From assembly GCF_003284585.1 (NCBI RefSeq), contig NZ_QKRX01000005.1:124001-188000 (forward strand): a stretch of 64,000 nt of DNA, in the 5' to 3' direction. Shown here one piece after another: positions 47,000 through 56,945 of this stretch. Positions within the stretch are counted from its first letter, which is position 1, and each line of letters begins with the position of its first letter. Made by a program: the position numbers and the translations under genes. Below the pieces are notes generated by a model. It was not told where the DNA came from. It saw only the letters and a program-made list of their open reading frames with translations, and made no database searches. The DNA comes from Nitrincola tibetensis (GTDB taxonomy: Bacteria > Pseudomonadota > Gammaproteobacteria > Pseudomonadales > Balneatricaceae).

Positions 47000-47947
47000 A
47001 TGGTTTTTAAACACCTGCGTTATGCACTGATGGGGTTGGTCTTTTGTGGCAGTTGGGTACAGGCCAATCCTTTAGACTATGCCCTTACGCCAAAAGAAAT
47101 AGCTCCAAATACTTGGGTTGTGACAGGTTTAACGGAAGACTTTACCACGCAAAATGGCGGCAATATCGTTAATACCGCCTTTATCGTTACGCAAGAGGGG
47201 GTACTTGTATTGGATACTGGACCGTCTAAACGCTATGGCGAGGCGTTGCGGCAGGTCATTAGTGAAGTAACGGAACAGCCAATTGCTCGTGTCTATAACA
47301 GCCATCACCATCCTGATCATTTCTTAGGCAATCAAGCGTTTGCGGATGTCGATATTTATGCCTTAGCGACAACCATCGACTTAATTAAAAGCCGAGGGGA
47401 AGCCTACACCGAGAATATGTATAGGATGGTCGGAGATTGGATGCGTGGCACGGATGTTTTGTTGCCCAACCAGATACAAACGTCAGGCCAAGAGATAATT
47501 GGTGGACATTCACTTAGATTCATGGCGTTTTCGGGACACAGCGGAGCTCAGGCCGACCTAGTCATACTGGATGAAACCACAGGCGTACTATTTGCTTTTG
47601 ATTTGGTTTTTTATGACCGAGCACTCACCACTCCAGACACACCAGGCCTCATGCAATGGCTTGAGGATATCGAGGCCCTATCTCTACTTGATTTTAAAAC
47701 CCTTGTGCCTGGGCATGGAGAAGTGACGTCTTCAACTAAACCTTTAGAACAGATGCGCGAGTACCTCAAGTGGTTGGATCAGGTGTTAACCGACTCTGCC
47801 GCGCAAGGGCTCGTGGCGACGGAGGTGATGAGGGTGGGCATTCCTGAGCGTTTTTCTTCAGTGGCTTTAGCTGCTCAGGAGCTTCAACGCACAGTGAGCC
47901 ATTTGTACCCCAACTACGAAGACGCCTTCTTTGCAGAGAGTTTTTAG
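47000..47947 (+). CDS. Quinoprotein relay system zinc metallohydrolase (MBL fold)
   Basis: A 315-residue exported metallo-beta-lactamase-fold protein. Zn-binding motif H102-x-H104-x-D106-H107 (HHHPDH), GHSGAQAD and PGHGEV are present. It is related to SoxH and co-occurs with the SoxYZ-like carrier and PQQ dehydrogenases. A plausible role is hydrolysis of an adduct from the carrier cysteine, which is inference. The ATG at 47000 with GAGGGGG is preferred; the frame opens earlier, inside the SoxYZ-like gene. Confidence 0.82.
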   Translation: MVFKHLRYALMGLVFCGSWVQANPLDYALTPKEIAPNTWVVTGLTEDFTTQNGGNIVNTAFIVTQEGVLVLDTGPSKRYGEALRQVISEVTEQPIARVYNSHHHPDHFLGNQAFADVDIYALATTIDLIKSRGEAYTENMYRMVGDWMRGTDVLLPNQIQTSGQEIIGGHSLRFMAFSGHSGAQADLVILDETTGVLFAFDLVFYDRALTTPDTPGLMQWLEDIEALSLLDFKTLVPGHGEVTSSTKPLEQMREYLKWLDQVLTDSAAQGLVATEVMRVGIPERFSSVALAAQELQRTVSHLYPNYEDAFFAESF

Positions 47948-48034
47948 AGGTAGTACGACTAATGTACCGCTAATACAAGACGAGCGGTCAATGGTTGATA
48001 TTGAGTAACTGGCCAAAATAAAAGCATTCCTAAG

Positions 48035-48072
48035 TACACCGGGAAAACAGCCCAGTCTATACCGGGAAAACA
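48035..48072 (+). promoter_or_regulatory. Tandem direct repeat upstream of the PQQ alcohol dehydrogenase
   Basis: TACACCGGGAAAACA (48035-48049) and TATACCGGGAAAACA (48058-48072) are repeated with 23-bp start-to-start spacing, two helical turns, 25 bp before the ATG. No third copy was found in the window by eye. Consistent with a tandem binding site for a LuxR-type response regulator such as ErbR. Confidence 0.55.
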
Positions 48073-48097
48073 ACAATAATCCGTAAAGGTGATCAAC

Positions 48098-49864
48098 ATG
48101 AAACCAAGCCATGGTAAATATTTTGCAATCAGCGCTTTGGTCGCTGCTATGTCTTTGAGCTGGCAAGCTCACGCGGTAACCAATGACGATTTATTGCAAG
48201 ACCATCTGACCACAGACCGCATTGTGACAGATGGTATGGGGCTCCAAAAACAGCGCTATAGCCCTTTAACAAAATTAAATGCGGATAATGTTAAAGATTT
48301 ACGTCCGGTTTGGGCGTTTTCGTTCGGTGGTGAAAAACAACGTGGACAAGAAGCGCAACCCATTATTGTTGATGGGGTGATGTATGTGTCGGCGTCTTAC
48401 TCGCGCGTCTTCGCAGTTGATGCGAGAACGGGTGAGGAGCTTTGGGAATACAATGCTCGTTTACCGGATGGCATCATGCCGTGCTGTGACGTGATTAACC
48501 GTGGTGTGGGCGTGTACGACAATCTGGTGATATTCGGCACCTTGGATGCACGTCTGGTGGCTCTGGATAAAGATACGGGTCGTGTTGTATGGCGCAAAAC
48601 CGTTGGTGACTATCAAGAGGGCTATTCAATCACAGCGGCTCCGCTGATCGTTAATGACAAAATCATCACAGGGGTAGCCGGTGGTGAGTTTGGTATTGTC
48701 GGTAAAGTGGAAGCCTATGATGCCAAAACAGGCAATTTGCTTTGGACGCGTCCAACGGTAGAAGGGCACATGGGCTACATCTGGAAGGATGGCCAGCAGG
48801 TTGAAAATGGCATCACCGGTGGCGAGGCTGGAAAAACCTGGCCAGGCGACCTATGGAAAACAGGTGGAGCGGCCACTTGGTTGGGCGGAAGTTATGATCC
48901 AGACACCAATCTGCTGTTCTTTGGAACAGGTAACCCGGCTCCTTGGAACTCACATTTACGTCCGGGCGACAACCTGTATTCTGCCTCTCGTTTAGCGCTT
49001 AATCCTGATACGGGTGAAATTGTTTGGTCCTTCCAAACCACACCAAATGACGGTTGGGATTACGATGGTGTGAACGAGGTGATCTCATTCGATTACGAAG
49101 AAGACGGTAAGACGGTTAAAGCGGTTGCAACGGCGGATCGTAACGGCTTCTTCTACGTGTTAGAGCGTGAATCCGGTGACTTTATTCGTGGTTTCCCCTT
49201 TGTCGATAAAATCACTTGGGCATCTGGCCTAGATGAAAATGGACGCCCTATCTTTAACGATGATAACCGTCCTGGCAATCCTGCCAAAACGGAAGGTACT
49301 CAGGGTGAAACGGTTACAACAGCGCCCTCTTTCTTAGGCGGTAAAAACTGGATGCCGATGGCCTATAGCCAAGAGACAGGTCTTTTCTATGTGCCATCCA
49401 ATGAGTGGGAAATGGATATCTGGAACGAAGATGTAACCTACCGTAAGGGGGCTGCGTATCTGGGTGCTGGTTTCACGATTCGTCCAATTAATGAAGACTA
49501 TATCGGTGTTCTCCGTGCCATGGACCCAAAAACGGGTGAAGAGGTATGGCGTTACAACAACTATGCGCCTTTATGGGGCGGCGTTATGACGACCAAATCA
49601 AACCTAGTGTTCACGGGTAACCCTGAAGGCTACTTGATGGCGTTCGATGCTAAGACAGGTGAAATGCTCTATCGCTTCAATACAGGCTCTGGCATTGTTG
49701 GAACACCTGTTACTTGGGAAATGGATGACGAGCAGTATGTGTCGGTTGTCTCTGGATGGGGTGGAGCTGTTCCTTTGTGGGGCGGCGAGGTGGCTCAGCG
49801 CGTCAGCAATTTCAACCAAGGCGGCTCAATCTTTACCTTTAAACTTCCTAAAGCCTACGAATAA
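48098..49864 (+). CDS. PQQ-dependent alcohol dehydrogenase, predicted lanthanide type (ExaF/PedH/XoxF-like)
   Basis: A 588-residue periplasmic quinoprotein with signal peptide (about 1-26) and eight-bladed propeller. Vicinal cysteines C129-C130 (PCCDVINRG) stack on PQQ. Metal-site residues are E197 (GGEFG), N279 (GTGNPAPWN) and catalytic D321. D321-Y322-D323: the extra Asp two positions after the catalytic one occurs in lanthanide-dependent XoxF, ExaF and PedH, where Ca2+ enzymes have Ala or Ser. Length and signal peptide fit the ethanol/2-phenylethanol type. ATG at 48098 with AAAGGTG; a GTG at 48089 is less likely. A strong terminator follows. Confidence 0.9.
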   Translation: MKPSHGKYFAISALVAAMSLSWQAHAVTNDDLLQDHLTTDRIVTDGMGLQKQRYSPLTKLNADNVKDLRPVWAFSFGGEKQRGQEAQPIIVDGVMYVSASYSRVFAVDARTGEELWEYNARLPDGIMPCCDVINRGVGVYDNLVIFGTLDARLVALDKDTGRVVWRKTVGDYQEGYSITAAPLIVNDKIITGVAGGEFGIVGKVEAYDAKTGNLLWTRPTVEGHMGYIWKDGQQVENGITGGEAGKTWPGDLWKTGGAATWLGGSYDPDTNLLFFGTGNPAPWNSHLRPGDNLYSASRLALNPDTGEIVWSFQTTPNDGWDYDGVNEVISFDYEEDGKTVKAVATADRNGFFYVLERESGDFIRGFPFVDKITWASGLDENGRPIFNDDNRPGNPAKTEGTQGETVTTAPSFLGGKNWMPMAYSQETGLFYVPSNEWEMDIWNEDVTYRKGAAYLGAGFTIRPINEDYIGVLRAMDPKTGEEVWRYNNYAPLWGGVMTTKSNLVFTGNPEGYLMAFDAKTGEMLYRFNTGSGIVGTPVTWEMDDEQYVSVVSGWGGAVPLWGGEVAQRVSNFNQGGSIFTFKLPKAYE

Positions 49865-49890
49865 AAGCTGAACGGATTTTTCGTACACTA

Positions 49891-49932
49891 AACACCCCCT
49901 TCTTTTGTAAACGAAGAAGGGGGTGTTTTTTA
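49891..49932 (+). terminator. Strong terminator of the alcohol dehydrogenase gene
   Basis: AACACCCCCTTCTT / AAGAAGGGGGTGTT, a 14-bp perfect stem with a 9-nt loop, followed by six T. Confidence 0.93.
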
Positions 49933-49942
49933 CTAGACAGCG

Positions 49943-51010
49943 CTAATCAGTGTTTGAACGAGGTGCTGCTTGTTCGAAGGACATTAATCTTCCCATGTCT
50001 TCGTTATACCAAGTCCAATAAGGCCCCTCAAGACTGACATAAGTGGCTTGTTCGAGCTTTTGCAAAAATTGGGTTTCCAAATCGGCCGTTTGCATGCAGA
50101 ACATGCGCGTGGTGGCCACAGGGCCTAGCGTTAATCGATTGTTTTCCAAGGTGATTGAGCCTGCGAGCGTGTTACAGCCAGTATGTCCGGATAGCTGTTG
50201 ACCGCTGACCTTGATAAAGGGTTTACTCTCTTCGGGCAAGTCTTGGTTAAATGTCCCCGCCAACTCTCGGATGCGCCATTCATGATGCTCGATCTTGTCC
50301 AGGGAGGTGCCGCAAGTCGTTGCAGGTGTGAAGGATGTCAGATTGTGAAAGGCTAAGTAGTAATTTGCAGGTCCTTCCTCAGGTGTTTTCCAGTTGAGCG
50401 CTACGTCGGCATTAATTTGTAAATAGCTGCCAGGGGCGCTAATAGAGGATAAGTAGGTGCGTTCTATATCAAGCCAAGCGTCTGTCATTTCGACAGGAAA
50501 GCGAGTTCCGGTAGAGCAGTCGACGACACTCGCGGCATCTGCGTAATAGATCAGCATTCCCGTAATGTTCATTGCTAAGGGCTTAGGTGCCCACTGAGTG
50601 GGGCGTATTTCGTAGTTTAAGTTTGACTGAATAGGGCGGCCTTCAGTATCGGCTTGCAGCCAGCCACCACTGTCCGTCGCAAAAAAGACCAGACTGCTAT
50701 CCTCATGCTGCAGTAATAAGCGTGTTTCGTCTATTTCCCAATATCCAGCCCGCGTAAAAGTCGCATTGGGTCGATCTTGATAGGTTTCAGTTAAGAAGTA
50801 GCGACCATCAGGAAGCAGATCAAGCTGAGTTTCAATGCCTGGACAACTGGCGCATGGCAACAGCCCAGAAAAAGATTGAGGCTCTAAAGGAGAGCTGACT
50901 TGATCAGACGTGGCAAGGGCTGAGGGGGCAACTGTGTTTTGGCTGCTGCACCCAGCAAGCATCAATAAACAGGTGGATAAGGCTAAGGTACTACTTGTAT
51001 GAATACGCAT
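49943..51010 (-). CDS. Lipoprotein with NlpE-like and META domains
   Basis: A 355-residue lipoprotein with lipobox LAGC (Cys21). The NlpE-like N-terminal part (about 45-130) carries the family motif LLPCASCPGIETQLDL. A middle segment is unassigned, and a META/HslJ domain (about 240-350) has GCNTLAGS and a C at FCMQT. NlpE senses copper and adhesion stress; META domains occur in heat-shock HslJ. The combination is seen in other marine gammaproteobacteria. The role here is unknown. Confidence 0.78.
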   Translation of the reverse strand: MRIHTSSTLALSTCLLMLAGCSSQNTVAPSALATSDQVSSPLEPQSFSGLLPCASCPGIETQLDLLPDGRYFLTETYQDRPNATFTRAGYWEIDETRLLLQHEDSSLVFFATDSGGWLQADTEGRPIQSNLNYEIRPTQWAPKPLAMNITGMLIYYADAASVVDCSTGTRFPVEMTDAWLDIERTYLSSISAPGSYLQINADVALNWKTPEEGPANYYLAFHNLTSFTPATTCGTSLDKIEHHEWRIRELAGTFNQDLPEESKPFIKVSGQQLSGHTGCNTLAGSITLENNRLTLGPVATTRMFCMQTADLETQFLQKLEQATYVSLEGPYWTWYNEDMGRLMSFEQAAPRSNTD

Positions 51011-51311
51011 TGTTTACAATTCCTATTGTATAGTCATTCTGCATTTTACTCGTTGAAGTGCCTGGATGTCAGACACTTACACAAAGACGCCTTCCGAGTC
51101 GATTGCTTAGTGTTCAGCTTCTTTTTGGATCTTGATCCTGAATGTTAGGAAACAATATTTTCAGACGATTAATTGCATGAAACAATCGAAACAATTAGAT
51201 TAATACCATCGAAGTCTATGATGATCGGTTTTAGCTGATTATCCAAGAATTCCGTTCCCTATTTCTCATCTTATTCTCAATAAACCTGTCATTTTGTATG
51301 GAGTCAGTTGT
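51011..51311. other. Intergenic region without recognised genes
   Basis: The 301-bp AT-rich gap separates the divergent lipoprotein and rarD genes and must hold both promoters. It has three copies of GAAACAAT near 51150-51195. No open frame with a ribosome site, RNA gene or hairpin terminator is seen. Confidence 0.6.
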
Positions 51312-52205
51312 ATGCGAGGCTTTTGGCTAGCGTTGGCCGCCTATGTCATATGGGGATGCTTTCCACTGTATTTTAATTTGCTGAAAGAGATACCCGCGAT
51401 AGAGGTGTTATCCAATCGCGTGATTTGGTCGCTAGTGGCAACGATGACGATTGTATTGGTGATGGGACGTTTTCAATCCTTCTGGCAGTTGTTTCAGCAA
51501 CGAGCGATGATGCCTTGGTTAATCCTTAGCTCGCTTTTGATCGGTGCGAATTGGTTAATTTACATTTGGGCGGTGGGTCAAGGGCGTGTTCTTGAAGCAA
51601 GTTTAGGCTATTACATGACCCCCTTGGTAAGCTTGTTTTTGGCTCGCGTGCTGCTAAAAGAGAAACTGCACCCCTTACAGGCGATTGCAGGGGGGATTGC
51701 GGCCATTGCCGTGGCGTGGGAGTTGTATAGTTTGGGTTCACTCCCTTGGATTCCTTTAACCTTGGCGCTGTCCTTTGGTTTTTACGGATTGGTCAGAAAG
51801 CACTTTCCGGTTGATAGTCTCAATGGTCTAACCGTTGAAACGCTATGGTTGTTCCCTCTGGCCTTACTTTGGATGGGATGGCAATTTGTTCAGGTGGACG
51901 TCGACCTGGCTTTTGGTGAAGACTTAACGACGAGTTTGCTTTTGTTTGCCTCGGGAATTTTGACCGCTATTCCCTTGCTATTGTTTGCAGCGGCTGCCAA
52001 ACGACTGGATTTATCGATTGTTGGCTTTATTATGTACATTAACCCGACTTTGCAGTTTTTGATTGCCGTATTGATTCTACAAGAGGACTACCCACCGCAA
52101 CGTTTAGTGACGTTTGGACTTGTGTGGGCAGCCTTGTTGGTGTTTATGCTGGGTCTTTGGCTGGGTCGTAACCAAAGAGGTACAGTTGTCAGCGTTGAAC
52201 GATAA
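51312..52205 (+). CDS. rarD: RarD-family EamA transporter
   Basis: A 297-residue membrane protein with ten predicted helices and the RarD-type opening YVIWGCFPLYFNLLKEIPAIEVLSNRVIWS. DMT-superfamily transporter, substrate unknown (chloramphenicol-sensitive RarD group). ATG at 51312 with GGAG upstream is preferred over a TTG six codons earlier. Convergent with the pseudouridine synthase gene, 3-bp gap. Confidence 0.85.
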   Translation: MRGFWLALAAYVIWGCFPLYFNLLKEIPAIEVLSNRVIWSLVATMTIVLVMGRFQSFWQLFQQRAMMPWLILSSLLIGANWLIYIWAVGQGRVLEASLGYYMTPLVSLFLARVLLKEKLHPLQAIAGGIAAIAVAWELYSLGSLPWIPLTLALSFGFYGLVRKHFPVDSLNGLTVETLWLFPLALLWMGWQFVQVDVDLAFGEDLTTSLLLFASGILTAIPLLLFAAAAKRLDLSIVGFIMYINPTLQFLIAVLILQEDYPPQRLVTFGLVWAALLVFMLGLWLGRNQRGTVVSVER

Positions 52206-52208
52206 CCG

Positions 52209-52883
52209 TCACCGAGTTGGCCATTCGATGTGTTCAGGGCTGAACCACTCTGTATTGATATGTGATTGGCAGTTGTCAGTCAGGAACATTTGGCCTTGTG
52301 AAGGAGAATGTCGATATTGGTAGTGTATCGAGTTGAACTCAAAACTTAAGCAATAGGCATGTAGATAACCTCTATCCGCTTCACCACCTCCATAGCGTTG
52401 ATCGCCAAGGATGGGGGTTCCTAGGCTGGCCAGTGCGACACGTAACTGGTGAGTTTTGCCTGTTTCGGGCTTTAATAAGTAAAGACGTAAACCATCCTGT
52501 AATGCATGTGAGTAGAAGCGCGTAATTGCTGGGTTGTCTTGGCTGCGCATCAGTTTGTATTGGCCACGTCGTGATTTGGCCATGTCGCCTTGTATCTTTC
52601 CTTGCTTTTTAGTGGGTTTGCCTTTCGCAATCGCTAAGTAGAACTTTTGGATGCGTCGCTCTGAAAAGCGCTTGGAAAGCTGGTGTGCACTTTCTGAGGA
52701 TTTGGCAAACAGAAGTAAGCCCGACGTCAGTGTGTCGAGCCGATGAACGGCAAACAATGGATAACCAAGATCCTGTTGCAGCTGTGCCGCCAATCCAGCA
52801 TTTCCAGACTGGCTGTGAAAGTCGACTCCTGGGTATTTAGCAACAACTAAGAAATCCGTTTCGTTCGCGACAAGGTCATACAT
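52209..52883 (-). CDS. RluA-family pseudouridine synthase
   Basis: A 224-residue enzyme that isomerises uridine in RNA. The catalytic motif HRLDTLTSG carries the conserved Asp, and the C-terminal PETGKTHQLRVALASLGTPILGD is typical of the family. No S4 domain is present. The size fits the short RluA-like group; the RNA target cannot be told. Confidence 0.85.
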   Translation of the reverse strand: MYDLVANETDFLVVAKYPGVDFHSQSGNAGLAAQLQQDLGYPLFAVHRLDTLTSGLLLFAKSSESAHQLSKRFSERRIQKFYLAIAKGKPTKKQGKIQGDMAKSRRGQYKLMRSQDNPAITRFYSHALQDGLRLYLLKPETGKTHQLRVALASLGTPILGDQRYGGGEADRGYLHAYCLSFEFNSIHYQYRHSPSQGQMFLTDNCQSHINTEWFSPEHIEWPTR

Positions 52884-52992
52884 ATTTAAATCTCTTAAAG
52901 AAGTTTTGCGTTGAGTCTGTGGGCATTTTATCCTGTTGTAGGCGGAACTGCCTTAAGTGAATTGTGTTTGATAATAAGTGAGAGAAAGCGAC

Positions 52993-53895
52993 ATGAACCG
53001 CTGGGACTGTATTGATGCGTTTGTAGAAGTGGTAAAGCTCGGTAGTTTTTCAGCAGCGGCTAAGCATCTTAAAGTATCGGGCTCGCATGTCAGTCGTTTG
53101 GTCGCTCGCTTGGAGGAACAACTCGGGACGCAGCTTTTGTATCGAACCACTCGGCACATACGCTTAACGGATGCTGGCCAAGTGTATTTTGAGCATTGTC
53201 GTCACATGTTGGATGGCTTTTTGGAAGCGGAAGCGGCCATCAATGATTTGCAAAGCAGCCCTAAAGGTATTTTACGCCTGACGGCTGGAACCACTTTTGG
53301 TGAGCATTTTATTGCGCCCATTGTGAATGATTTCATGTTGAAGTACCCCCTGTTGGAAGTGCGTATGCACTTTACGAATCGTTGCGTTGAATTGGTTGAA
53401 GAGGGGTATGATGTCGCAATTCGCATGGGCGTTCTGGATGATTCTTCTTTAATTGCACGACGAATCCTAGATCGTAATGAACGCTTAGTGGCATCTCCGG
53501 AGTATCTCCAGCACCATGCTACACCTGAGTGTTTACAGGATTTATATCAACACCAGTGTTTAGTGGGTACGAAAGATCGCTGGTTATTTTCCGTTGATGG
53601 CCAGCGTCGCGAGATACGCATCAGTGGGCGCTACCATGCCAATTCAGGATTGGCGCTAGTGGATGCCGCTTTGAAGGGAATGGGGATTACCCAGCTTCCT
53701 GGTTATTACATTGATGAATACATTGAGACGGGACGGTTAGTACCCGTGCTAGATGAATACCGTTTTCGTGAATCAGCGGTATGGATTATGTACCCTCATC
53801 ATCGCTATCTCTCGCCTAAAGTTAGATTGTTCATTGATTTTTTGGTTGAGCGTACGCAACAGCCTGATATTTTGCGCTTATTTGCTCAGGTATAA
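52993..53895 (+). CDS. LysR-family regulator next to frmA-fghA
   Basis: A 300-residue LysR-type regulator with N-terminal winged helix (about 1-60, FVEVVKLGSFSAAAKHLKVSGSHVSRLVARLE) and an effector-binding domain (about 90-290). It lies 120 bp upstream of frmA on the same strand. LysR regulators in this position are common for formaldehyde detoxification genes, so control of frmA-fghA is likely, though same-strand orientation is unusual. ATG at 52993 is chosen over one five codons upstream. Confidence 0.83.
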   Translation: MNRWDCIDAFVEVVKLGSFSAAAKHLKVSGSHVSRLVARLEEQLGTQLLYRTTRHIRLTDAGQVYFEHCRHMLDGFLEAEAAINDLQSSPKGILRLTAGTTFGEHFIAPIVNDFMLKYPLLEVRMHFTNRCVELVEEGYDVAIRMGVLDDSSLIARRILDRNERLVASPEYLQHHATPECLQDLYQHQCLVGTKDRWLFSVDGQRREIRISGRYHANSGLALVDAALKGMGITQLPGYYIDEYIETGRLVPVLDEYRFRESAVWIMYPHHRYLSPKVRLFIDFLVERTQQPDILRLFAQV

Positions 53896-53985
53896 GTGCA
53901 TTATTTCTCAGTAACAAAAGTCATTTGCTGACCAACCCCTAATACCGAGTCACTTAATCTCTATAATGGTTAGCTATTAAGATAA

Positions 53986-55134
<1,149 letters not shown>

Positions 55135-55146
55135 CAGGGAGCTGGC

Positions 55147-55998
55147 ATGTCAACATCCTTTGTTCTGAAGAGCTCTGTTCGGTGTTTTGGTGGGCAGCAA
55201 AACCAATATGAACACTATTCAGACACGCTGAATTGCACGATGCAGTTCAGCGTCTATTTACCGCCTCAGTCCTGCGTTGGAACGCCAGTGCCCGCTGTGT
55301 ATTGGCTATCGGGTTTGACCTGCAATGATCAGAACTTTACAACAAAAGCGGGTGCTCAACGTGTGGCCGCTGAGTTGGGAATTGCCCTGATTATACCCGA
55401 CACTAGCCCAAGAGGTGATCAGGTTCCGGATGATGCCGAGGGTGCCTATGATTTTGGTTTGGGTGCAGGCTTTTATGTCAATGCAACCGAAGCACCCTGG
55501 TCTGAGCATTATCGGATGTATGATTACATTGTTGCTGAGCTGCCAGCCTTGGTTGAAAAAGAGTTGCCTGTGACCCAGGTGCGCTCGATTTCAGGACACT
55601 CCATGGGGGGCCATGGAGCCATCATGATTGCTCTGCGAAATGCGGGGCGTTATCAAAGCGTCTCGGCATTTTCGCCGATTGTGAATCCAAGCGATTGCCC
55701 TTGGGGACAAAAAGCCTTTTCGGGGTATTTAGGGTCCCATGTTGAGTCTTGGAAAGACTATGATAGTGTTGAGTTGATCCGTCATGGTGCGGCTCAGATC
55801 CCACTGCTAGTTGATCAAGGCTTATCGGATACCTTTTTATCTGAGCAGTTAAAAACATCGGTGCTAGAGACTGTTTGCCAAGAAATGAACTTCGAAGCAG
55901 CGATTCGCTATCAAGATGGCTATGACCATAGCTATTACTTTATTGCGAGCTTCATTGAAGAGCATTTACGCTTTCATGCTCAGCATTTGTTTGACTGA
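55147..55998 (+). CDS. fghA: S-formylglutathione hydrolase
   Basis: A 283-residue alpha/beta-hydrolase (esterase D family). Nucleophile Ser in [10 protein letters not shown], the oxyanion-side [13 protein letters not shown], and the His in [10 protein letters not shown] are typical. It hydrolyses S-formylglutathione to formate and glutathione. Cotranscribed with frmA (12-bp gap, GGGAG ribosome site), followed by a terminator. Confidence 0.95.
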   Translation: MSTSFVLKSSVRCFGGQQNQYEHYSDTLNCTMQFSVYLPPQSCVGTPVPAVYWLSGLTCNDQNFTTKAGAQRVAAELGIALIIPDTSPRGDQVPDDAEGAYDFGLGAGFYVNATEAPWSEHYRMYDYIVAELPALVEKELPVTQVRSISGHSMGGHGAIMIALRNAGRYQSVSAFSPIVNPSDCPWGQKAFSGYLGSHVESWKDYDSVELIRHGAAQIPLLVDQGLSDTFLSEQLKTSVLETVCQEMNFEAAIRYQDGYDHSYYFIASFIEEHLRFHAQHLFD

Positions 55999-56016
55999 CA
56001 CTGTTGCTTTTATGCT

Positions 56017-56042
56017 AAAAGGTGTGCGCTTGCGCACCTTTT
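56017..56042 (+). terminator. Terminator after fghA
   Basis: AAAAGG...CCTTTT with TGCGC/GCGCA inner stem, 18 bp past the stop. T-run of four. Confidence 0.75.
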
Positions 56043-56277
56043 GGTGACGTTAAAAAGTCTTTTTGGCACCTAGTTAGGGCGTATAAAGTCCAAATTGCTC
56101 GGCCTAATATCAATTTTCTCCCCTTTTTTCTTTCCTGACTGCTATTTATCACAATTGGTATGTATTATGCAGCCTCTTCTTCGCAGTCTTTGCAAACATT
56201 CTGCTTCCACAAGAAGCACTTTTATTAATCTCTATACCCGACCAGCCATAAGCTGAGGTGAATAGTGAGGATTTGTT

Positions 56278-56871
56278 ATGAGTACTACCCATCGTTGGCT
56301 CTCAATTTTTGAGGGCTGCTTGTTAGTTGCGCTTGGCGTACATCTACTTAATGCTTCCGGCTTGTTAATCAGTGGCACCGCAGGCATGGGCATGATTTTA
56401 ACACGCTTAACTGAACTGTCATTTGGACAGCTTTTCTTTCTTATAAACCTTCCTTTTTACGTGCTGGCTGTCCGGACATTGGGTTGGGCCTTTACTCTGC
56501 GAACATTTTGCAGCATTAGTCTCTTGTCGGTGATGTCCGAGCTTATGCATCGTTATATCCATATCGAAATTGATCCATTGATGGCGGCTGTTTTAGGTGG
56601 AATGTTAGTGGGATTTGGGCTGATTATCCTTTTCCGTCACAATGCGTCCTTGGGCGGATTAAATATTCTTGCTGTGTATCTTGAGCGACGCTTTTCGATA
56701 CATGCAGGTAAGACGACGTTAGTCGGTGATTGTTGTGTTTTAATTTGTGCGTTGGTGTTTTTTGAATTAGTGCAGGTGGGGTATTCGCTGATAGCATTTT
56801 TACTATTGAGTTCGGTAGTGGGGCGATATCATCGGCCACCCGTTTGGGCGATCGTTAAACCTGTATCCTGA
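56278..56871 (+). CDS. YitT-family membrane protein
   Basis: A 197-residue protein with five predicted helices and family features (GISGTAGMGMILTRL-type stretch at residues 30-45, GRYHRPPVWAI at the end). YitT proteins are widespread and of unknown function. GAGGA ribosome site. Convergent with a chemoreceptor gene. Confidence 0.8.
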   Translation: MSTTHRWLSIFEGCLLVALGVHLLNASGLLISGTAGMGMILTRLTELSFGQLFFLINLPFYVLAVRTLGWAFTLRTFCSISLLSVMSELMHRYIHIEIDPLMAAVLGGMLVGFGLIILFRHNASLGGLNILAVYLERRFSIHAGKTTLVGDCCVLICALVFFELVQVGYSLIAFLLLSSVVGRYHRPPVWAIVKPVS

Positions 56872-56876
56872 GATAG

Positions 56877-56904
56877 AAAACGCCAGTATTGACTGGCGTT
56901 TTTT
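56877..56904. terminator. Bidirectional terminator between yitT and the chemoreceptor gene
   Basis: CGCCAGT-ATTG-ACTGGCG stem flanked by AAAA and TTTTTT. Confidence 0.9.
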
Positions 56905-56945
56905 ACAGAAAGATGAGTCTTGGAGCCTTTGCGGTTGCTGCTTTC

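Noticed and set aside
47948-48097. pqqA-like short peptide gene near the dehydrogenase
   Set aside because: No short frame with the conserved Glu-x3-Tyr core and a ribosome site was found here or in other gaps of the locus.
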